DNA from: Bacteroidales bacterium
GTDB taxonomy: Bacteria; Bacteroidota; Bacteroidia; Bacteroidales; UBA932
DNA length: 11,679 nt
Assembly: GCA_017551215.1 (NCBI GenBank)
Contig: JAFZMA010000219.1
Span: 1-11,679 of the forward strand
Direction: 5' to 3'
This document shows positions 7,737 to 11,679 of this stretch, in pieces. The position numbers and the translations under genes are program-made. Every line of letters starts with the position of its first letter. The first letter of the stretch is position 1. The notes under the pieces are model-generated. The model had not been told where the DNA came from and ran no database searches. It saw only the letters and a program-made list of their open reading frames with translations.

Positions 7737-8660
7737 ATGAAAATACTTATCGCTACAGACAAACCTTTCTCCAGCAAGGCTGTTGAGGGTATAAGGAATA
7801 TCGTTGAGTCTGCGGGCCATACTTTTGCCGCTCTGGAAAAGTACGGAACAGAGGATAAACTCATTGAGGCCGTGGCAGATGCAGACGCTCTTATCGTACG
7901 TTCAGACAAGGTTACCAAGGCTGTGGTAGACGCTGCCAGAAACCTGAAGATTGTGGTCAGGGCAGGTGCCGGATTCGACAACCTTGACCTTGCCGCTCTC
8001 TCCGAGAGGAAGATAGTTGCAATGAACACTCCTGGCCAGAACTCCAACGCTGTCGCCGAGCTGGCTATTGGCATGATGATCTACATCTCCCGTAACCAGT
8101 TCACTCCGGGTACCGGAAGTGAGCTCAAGGGCAAGACTCTGGGAATCCAGGCTTACGGAAATGTGGGCCGCCTTGTTGCAGAGCACGCCAAGAGTTTCGG
8201 CATGAAGATCATGGCTTTCGACCCGTTCGTTCCAGCAGAAAAGATGGAGGCAGAGGGAGTTATAGTTGCCAAGGATCTGGATGACCTGTATTCCAACAGC
8301 AACTTCATTTCCCTGCACATTCCTGCAAACGAGCAGACAAAGGGTTCTATCGGCTACGCTCTCCTGAGCAAGATGCCTAAGGGAGGATGCCTGGTGAACA
8401 CTGCCCGCAAGGAAGTCATCAACGAGCCTGAACTTGAGAAGATTCTGGAGGAAAGAGAAGACCTCAAGTACATCACCGATATAGCTCCTGCAAACATAGA
8501 GGTTCTCAAGGAGAAGTTCGGAAAGAGAGTATTTGCAACTCCTAAGAAGCAGGGTGCAGAGACCGCAGAGGCAAATCTCAACGCAGGTCTTGCAGCCGCT
8601 AACCAGATTGTTGGATTCTTCAAGGACGGTTGCACCCGTTTCCAGGTAAACAAGTTTTAA
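7737..8660 (+). CDS. serA: D-3-phosphoglycerate dehydrogenase, short ACT-less form
   Basis: Oxidises 3-phosphoglycerate to 3-phosphohydroxypyruvate with NAD+, the first committed step of serine synthesis; the assignment to SerA rests on fold plus operon. The 307 residues form the D-2-hydroxyacid dehydrogenase fold only, with no C-terminal ACT domain, so serine feedback through ACT is not expected. The substrate loop VRAGAGFDN is at 74-82 and the Rossmann loop GIQAYGNVG at 136-144, where Ala replaces the first Gly of GxGxxG. Catalytic Arg224 sits in NTARKE. The usual catalytic His (TPHxG) is replaced by Lys270 in TPKKQG, and the usual DVFxxEP segment reads DIAPANIEV. This matches the Lys-type subclass described for Bacteroides and Entamoeba. 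It is spaced 8 bp from serC and 3 bp from the next gene. Confidence 0.93.
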   Translation: MKILIATDKPFSSKAVEGIRNIVESAGHTFAALEKYGTEDKLIEAVADADALIVRSDKVTKAVVDAARNLKIVVRAGAGFDNLDLAALSERKIVAMNTPGQNSNAVAELAIGMMIYISRNQFTPGTGSELKGKTLGIQAYGNVGRLVAEHAKSFGMKIMAFDPFVPAEKMEAEGVIVAKDLDDLYSNSNFISLHIPANEQTKGSIGYALLSKMPKGGCLVNTARKEVINEPELEKILEEREDLKYITDIAPANIEVLKEKFGKRVFATPKKQGAETAEANLNAGLAAANQIVGFFKDGCTRFQVNKF

Positions 8661-8663
8661 GTT

Positions 8664-9914
8664 ATGGTAAAAGTTAAACCGTTTGCGGCTATACGTCCGC
8701 CAAAGGAAATCGTAAAGGAAGTGGCATCACGCCCTTACGACGTTCTTAACTCACAGGAAGCCAAGGCAGAAGCCGGTGAGAAATCCCTGCTTCACATCAT
8801 CAAGCCTGAGATAGACTTTGATCCTATCGCAGATGAGCATGAGCAGAAAACCTACGACAAGGCTGTAGAGAATTTCAAGAAGTGGCAGCAGAACGGATGG
8901 CTGCGTCAGGATCCTAAGGAGCAGTACTACGTTTACGCCCAGACAATGGACGGACGTACCCAGTATGGTCTTGTAGTCTGCGCCAACACAGAGGATTACA
9001 TGAGCGGTGCCATCAAGAAGCACGAGCTTACCCGCAAGGAGAAGGAAGACGACCGCATGATTCATGTAAGAATCCAGAACGCCAACCTGGAACCGGTATT
9101 CTTTGCTTATCCGGATAACGCTGAGATTAACGCCATCGTAGAGAAGGTTGTAAAGGAAAAGGCTCCGGAGTATGACTTTGTTGCGGAAGACGGATTCGGC
9201 CACACCATGTGGATTATAGACGACGATGCAACAATCGCCCGCATCACGGATATCTTCTCCACAATTCCAGCTTTCTATGTTGCTGACGGACACCACCGTA
9301 CAGCAGCAGCCGGAAGAGTTGGCGCGGAGAAGAAATCCCAGAATCCAAACCACACCGGCAAGGAAGAGTACAACTACTTCATGGCTGTTGTTTTCCCGGA
9401 AAGCCAGCTCAAGATCATAGACTACAACCGCGTTGTAAAGGATCTGAACGGCATGACTCAGGACGAGTTCATCAAGAAGCTCGGCGATTTCATCACAGTA
9501 GAAAAGAAGGGTGCAGAGATTTACCGCCCTGCCGGACTTCATAACTTCTCTATGTATATTGGCGGAGAGTGGTACAGCCTGACAGCTAAGCCGGGAACTT
9601 ATGACGACAACGATCCTATCAAGGTTCTTGACGTTTCCGTATTCTCAGATTTCATCGCAGACAAGCTTCTGGACATCAAGGATCTCCGCACGTCCAAGAG
9701 AATTGATTTCGTTGGCGGAATCAGAGGCCTTGGAGAACTCAAGAAGAGGGTTGACAGTGGAGAGATGGCTGCAGCGTTTGCACTTTATCCGGTATCCATG
9801 CGTCAGCTTATAACCATCGCGGATACAGGCAACATCATGCCTCCAAAGACCACTTGGTTTGAGCCTAAGCTCCGCAGCGGAATCACCATCCACTCGCTTG
9901 CAGACTTCAAATAA
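8664..9914 (+). CDS. DUF1015 family protein in the serine operon
   Basis: A 416-residue DUF1015 protein of unproven function. Family marks are RPYDVLNSQEA (23-33), the IKKHELTRKEKEDDR region (117-131), VADGHHRTAAA (206-216) and a C-terminal segment ending in a Trp-Phe-Glu-Pro-Lys-Leu motif (PKTTWFEPKLRSG). Length is normal. DGHHR (208-212) recalls the motif of ParB/Srx-fold free-serine kinases (archaeal SerK, staphylococcal SbnI), and some databases label DUF1015 as ParB-like. It follows serA by 3 bp and is the last gene before the terminator at 9936, so it is almost certainly co-expressed with serC and serA. A role in phosphoserine/serine conversion or in regulating the pathway is inferred from this context. 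No membrane segment or signal peptide is seen, so it is probably cytosolic. Confidence 0.9.
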   Translation: MVKVKPFAAIRPPKEIVKEVASRPYDVLNSQEAKAEAGEKSLLHIIKPEIDFDPIADEHEQKTYDKAVENFKKWQQNGWLRQDPKEQYYVYAQTMDGRTQYGLVVCANTEDYMSGAIKKHELTRKEKEDDRMIHVRIQNANLEPVFFAYPDNAEINAIVEKVVKEKAPEYDFVAEDGFGHTMWIIDDDATIARITDIFSTIPAFYVADGHHRTAAAGRVGAEKKSQNPNHTGKEEYNYFMAVVFPESQLKIIDYNRVVKDLNGMTQDEFIKKLGDFITVEKKGAEIYRPAGLHNFSMYIGGEWYSLTAKPGTYDDNDPIKVLDVSVFSDFIADKLLDIKDLRTSKRIDFVGGIRGLGELKKRVDSGEMAAAFALYPVSMRQLITIADTGNIMPPKTTWFEPKLRSGITIHSLADFK

Positions 9915-9935
9915 CCTGCTCCTGAGCGCAAAAAG

Positions 9936-9967
9936 AAAGCTGACCGGTTTCGGCCAGCTTTTTTTTT
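9936..9967 (+). terminator. Intrinsic terminator, serC-serA-DUF1015 operon (likely bidirectional)
   Basis: AAAGCTGACCG (9936-9946), a GTTT loop and CGGCCAGCTTT (9951-9961) form an 11-bp stem with one A-C mismatch, followed by nine consecutive T (9959-9967). It starts 21 bases after the DUF1015 stop. Read leftward, the same stem is followed by a mixed T-rich run (CTTTCTTTTT, counting the stem end) and can also serve the CDF gene that ends at 9981. Confidence 0.92.
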
Positions 9968-9980
9968 CCGGGACAACTCT

Positions 9981-10877
9981 CTACGCTTCTGGTTTCTTGG
10001 GTTCCATGTGCAAGGTTACATGGCTGTCTTTTCCGAACCGTTCCTTAAGCATACGTTCTATGTCAGTAGCTCTGTCGTGAGCCTGTGCAAGAGAGATGTC
10101 TCCGTCCATGCGTATGTGCGCCTCTATGGAAATTCTGCCACCTAAGCGTCTGGTCCTCAGGTTATGAGGCTGGCAAACTCCGGGAACGGAACTTATGATG
10201 TCCAATATTTCCTTTTCCGTGTGTTCCTGGAGAGATTCATCTGTAAGCTCGCCGATGCTTTGCTTGAGTATGCGGACAGCTACAAAGACCAGCATTATGC
10301 CCACGATAATGGAAGCAACAGGATCAAGGACTGTCCATTTGTCGCCGAGTATTATGGCTCCGGCGATACCTATGGCGGCTGCTATGGAAGAGAGGGCATC
10401 GCTACGGTGGTGCCAGGCGTTTGCCACCACGGCCTGAGATTCCAGCTTACGGCCCTTGTATGCAGTGTAGCGGTAAAGAGCCTCTTTCACCACGATAGAA
10501 AGGAGAGCAGCCCAAAGAGCCAGAGTTCCAGGGGCTTCTATCTGCTGGCCCCGCATCCATAGGTAAAGCTTGTTGCCTCCGGAGAATATAATTCCGGCTG
10601 CTGCTCCGGCAAGAGCCAGTCCTATAAGGAAAGAAGCCACGGTCTCATACTTGCCGTGCCCATAATCATGAGATTCATCCTGTGGCCTGGAACTTATGTT
10701 GACGAACACCAGCACCACTATGTCCGTTATGAAATCCGAAAGGGAATGTACGGCATCCGCTATCATGGCCGAGCTGTGTCCCAGAAAGCCCGCCACGAAC
10801 TTGAACGCCAACAGGATCACATTCCCTACGCCACCCACCAGCGTTACCCTGTATATTTCCTTCTCCCTATATTTCAT
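9981..10877 (-). CDS. Cation diffusion facilitator (CDF) family metal exporter
   Basis: A 298-residue inner-membrane metal/proton antiporter of the CDF family (FieF/YiiP, ZitB, CzcD type) that removes Zn2+ or similar divalent ions from the cytosol. About six membrane segments span residues 12-205. The transport site is visible as His44 and Asp48 (DAVHSLSD, TM2) with His156 and Asp160 (AWHHRSD, TM5), an HD-HD set like that of zinc transporters, where E. coli FieF has DD-HD. The cytosolic loop DESHDYGHGKYE gives Asp67, His70 and His74, equivalent to the second zinc site of YiiP. The C-terminal domain (about 210-298) has HNLRTRRLGG and a late His in HVTLHMEP. Metal specificity is not settled by these residues. 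It stands alone, converging on the serine operon. Confidence 0.94.
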   Translation of the reverse strand: MKYREKEIYRVTLVGGVGNVILLAFKFVAGFLGHSSAMIADAVHSLSDFITDIVVLVFVNISSRPQDESHDYGHGKYETVASFLIGLALAGAAAGIIFSGGNKLYLWMRGQQIEAPGTLALWAALLSIVVKEALYRYTAYKGRKLESQAVVANAWHHRSDALSSIAAAIGIAGAIILGDKWTVLDPVASIIVGIMLVFVAVRILKQSIGELTDESLQEHTEKEILDIISSVPGVCQPHNLRTRRLGGRISIEAHIRMDGDISLAQAHDRATDIERMLKERFGKDSHVTLHMEPKKPEA

Positions 10878-10882
10878 CTACA

Positions 10883-10890
10883 CAAATGTA
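10883..10890 (-). promoter_or_regulatory. Possible -7 box of the CDF gene
   Basis: TACATTTG on the minus strand is a perfect TAnnTTTG match, but ends only 5 bases before the ATG (10877), implying a nearly leaderless mRNA. No TTTG -33 box is seen at the right distance. Chance occurrence is possible. Confidence 0.35.
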
Positions 10891-10945
10891 CAAAAATCTC
10901 CCTCATTGTATTCCTGCAAGATAGAACTGTACGTATCCCTGTAAT

Positions 10946-11069
10946 GCGTGGTGACAGTGTGTCTCTTGTCCTTCGCTCCGCTCATCCCTCCCACTACGCA
11001 AGCTTGTGGGCCCCTCCCATTCATGTGGCCATGGGCGGCCACAGGCCAACAAGCCAACTGCCACCACGC
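10946..11069. repeat. Nested inverted repeat of unit 1
   Basis: Outer arms GCGTGGTGACAGT (10946-10958) and ACTGCCACCACGC (11057-11069) pair at 12 of 13 positions. A middle pair, GCTTGTGGGCC (11002-11012) with GGCCAACAAGC (11044-11054), matches 10 of 11. An inner pair, TGTGGCC (11024-11030) with GGCCACA (11037-11043), is perfect with a 6-base loop. The three stems are concentric and could form one tall cruciform or RNA hairpin. Confidence 0.75.
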
Positions 11070-11116
11070 CTTGCTGAACCGTCCGCAATTCATTTCAAAA
11101 ACTACCGCCGCACGCC

Positions 11117-11222
11117 CTGCAACGCAAATCGCTGATTAACAAATACTTGCTTACTTAAACCTATGCAAAATTACATAGGTTCATATCATCATTTTGTTGA
11201 TTATCAGACCGTTATCTTGCAG
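11117..11222. repeat. 106-bp imperfect palindrome, copy 1
   Basis: Begins CTGCAACG and ends TTATCTTGCAG. The two 49-base arms align without gaps at about 31 of 49 positions around an 8-base loop. The apical stem AACCTATG/CATAGGTT (11158-11165 and 11174-11181) is perfect. It is 83% identical (88 of 106 by hand alignment) to copy 2 with no length change. Confidence 0.8.
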
Positions 11223-11290
11223 GACCAACTTTCAAGATTGTAGCATAAGAACATTCGTTGATTGGTATCTCTTCATTGTATTCCCTCAAA

Positions 11291-11350
11291 GTGTGGTGGC
11301 AGTTGTCTCGTATCACAAAGCGAAGGACAAGAGATATACTGCCAACTCAC
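11291..11350. repeat. Inverted repeat of unit 2
   Basis: TGGCAGT (11297-11303) and ACTGCCA (11338-11344) are perfect inverted copies, with extra pairing of TCTC (11306-11309) to GAGA (11331-11334) inside and weaker outer pairing. The arms match those of the unit 1 inverted repeat. The right arm is an inverted copy of the unit 1 left arm: AGCGAAGGACAAGAGA (11319-11334) is the exact reverse complement of 10962-10977. Confidence 0.7.
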
Positions 11351-11374
11351 GCATTGCAGGAACCGCACATGCTT

Positions 11375-11480
11375 CTGCAGCGTAAGCCATTGATTAACAA
11401 ATACTTGCTTATATGAACCTATGCGTTTTCGCCTAGGTTCGTATCATCATTTTGCTGATTATCAGACCGTTATCTTGCAG
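11375..11480. repeat. 106-bp imperfect palindrome, copy 2
   Basis: Begins CTGCAGCG and ends TTATCTTGCAG. The 51-base arms align ungapped at about 32 of 51 positions around a TTTT loop. The apical stem AACCTATGCG/CGCCTAGGTT has one mismatch. The blocks TGATTAACAAATACTTGCTTA and TGATTATCAGACCG are the same as in copy 1, while the loop and base-adjacent positions differ. Confidence 0.8.
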
Positions 11481-11512
11481 AGCAAAATGCAAGGTATGTG
11501 ATAGCGTACGCA

Positions 11513-11532
11513 GTAATAAGGCACGGAGTGCC
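11513..11532 (+). repeat. 20-bp direct repeat with hairpin, copy 1
   Basis: GTAATAAGGCACGGAGTGCC, identical to 11603-11622. Its 3' part folds as GGCAC-GGA-GTGCC, a 5-bp stem closed by a C-GGA-G triloop. The perfect 8-bp palindrome GCGTACGC (11504-11511) lies just upstream. Confidence 0.85.
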
Positions 11533-11533
11533 C

Positions 11534-11679
11534 GGCCGAGCAGGCCGCATACCCCTTGAAGGGTGCTCACGAAGTGAGCGGGGTGAAAACAGCGCAGTAC
11601 GTGTAATAAGGCACGGAGTGCCGCGACCGGAGGGAGCTGTCTGCCACGATAGTGGCGTAAAAAATGGGCGGCATGCCGC
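11534..11679. repeat. Cluster of short GC-rich hairpins
   Basis: Besides the 20-bp repeats, perfect inverted repeats are seen at 11533-11547 (CGGCC-GAGCA-GGCCG), 11565-11579 (GCTCAC-GAA-GTGAGC, inside an outer ACCCC/GGGGT pair at 11551-11555 and 11580-11584), 11643-11656 (GCCAC-GATA-GTGGC), and a 12-bp palindrome GCGGCATGCCGC at 11668-11679 that reaches the window end and may continue. Confidence 0.75.
11603..11622 (+). repeat. 20-bp direct repeat with hairpin, copy 2
   Basis: Exact second copy of 11513-11532, 90 bases further on, again preceded by a related ACG-containing sequence (GCAGTACGT, compared with GCGTACGCA). Flanking sequence downstream is unrelated. Confidence 0.85.

Larger units (their letters stand above)
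10903..11222. repeat. Composite repeat unit 1
   Basis: This unit shares, in order, four blocks with the unit at 11273-11480: TCATTGTATTCC (10903-10914), the GTGGTGaCAGTgTGTCTC arm (10948-10965), CCGCAC followed by CTGCAACG (11108 onward), and the 106-bp palindrome (11117-11222). It is 320 bp against 208 bp for unit 2; the extra length is mostly in the interior of the GTGGTG inverted repeat and the stretch after it. Confidence 0.7.
11273..11480. repeat. Composite repeat unit 2
   Basis: The second, shorter copy: TCATTGTATTCC (11273-11284), the GTGGTGGCAGTTGTCTC arm (11293-11309), CCGCAC (11363-11368) followed by CTGCAGCG, and the 106-bp palindrome (11375-11480). Only 50 bp separate it from unit 1, so the two look like a diverged direct duplication or two insertions of one element family. 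Confidence 0.7.
10878..11679. other. About 800-bp intergenic region, no credible gene, rich in palindromes
   Basis: No open frame here resembles a protein or has a plausible start context. No tRNA or rRNA is recognised, and no transposase or integrase remnant is seen. The content is repeats: two composite units (10903-11222 and 11273-11480), then a GC-rich stretch of short hairpins running to the window edge. The structures probably continue beyond the edge. Confidence 0.75.

Noticed and set aside
10656..11135. Open frame of about 159 codons on the plus strand
   Set aside because: Its first half is antisense to the CDF gene and the rest crosses palindromes; the protein is not credible.
11194..11385. 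Short open frame on the plus strand between the repeat units
   Set aside because: It runs through the palindromes, has no recognisable motif, and its composition follows the repeats.
11117..11480. Integron attC sites or cassette array
   Set aside because: Paired hairpin sites suggest it, but no integrase, no cassette ORF between them and no GTTRRRY-type core were recognised.
10903..11622. CRISPR array
   Set aside because: Repeats are only two per type, diverged or of unequal spacing, palindromic along their length and without regular spacers; no cas gene is present.

Overview
The window looks like a piece of a Bacteroidota chromosome, probably Bacteroidales. The evidence is: RecQ with a long C-terminal extension; a SerC-SerA-DUF1015 operon whose short SerA has the Lys-for-His active site described for Bacteroides-type enzymes; a LuxC-like acyl-CoA reductase; A-rich leaders with little Shine-Dalgarno signal; and several TAnnTTTG boxes, the -7 element of Bacteroidota promoters. 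No rRNA or taxon-specific marker is present, so the genus is left open. Every confident call is a core housekeeping gene, and no phage, plasmid or defence gene is visible.

Layout. 2-1579 (+): RecQ helicase missing its N-terminal part at the window edge. 1588-5879 (-): a tightly packed leftward cluster, in transcription order acyl-CoA reductase, pRiA4b ORF-3-like small protein, SLC13/DASS transporter with two RCK_C domains, and miaA. The gaps are 15 and 9 bp, then a 1-base stop/start overlap into a GTG start. 5885-5920: two promoter-like sequences facing each other, one for the leftward cluster and one for the rightward YigZ/IMPACT gene (5945-6580). 6634-9914 (+): serC, serA and a DUF1015 gene with gaps of 8 and 3 bp, closed by a strong intrinsic terminator at 9936-9967. 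9981-10877 (-): a CDF cation-efflux gene that converges on the same terminator.

10878-11679 (about 800 bp) has no credible gene. It is packed with palindromes and repeats: two related composite units (10903-11222 and 11273-11480), each with a GTGGTG-arm inverted repeat and ending in an imperfect palindrome of exactly 106 bp (83% identical between copies). These are followed by a GC-rich stretch of small hairpins that includes a 20-bp perfect repeat present twice. This is the least explained part of the window.

How the genes work together: SerA and SerC make O-phospho-L-serine from 3-phosphoglycerate. No SerB phosphatase is in the operon. The third gene, DUF1015, carries a DGHHR motif that resembles the one I recall from ParB-like free-serine kinases, so a role in phosphoserine/serine interconversion is a testable guess. 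The leftward cluster has no obvious shared pathway.
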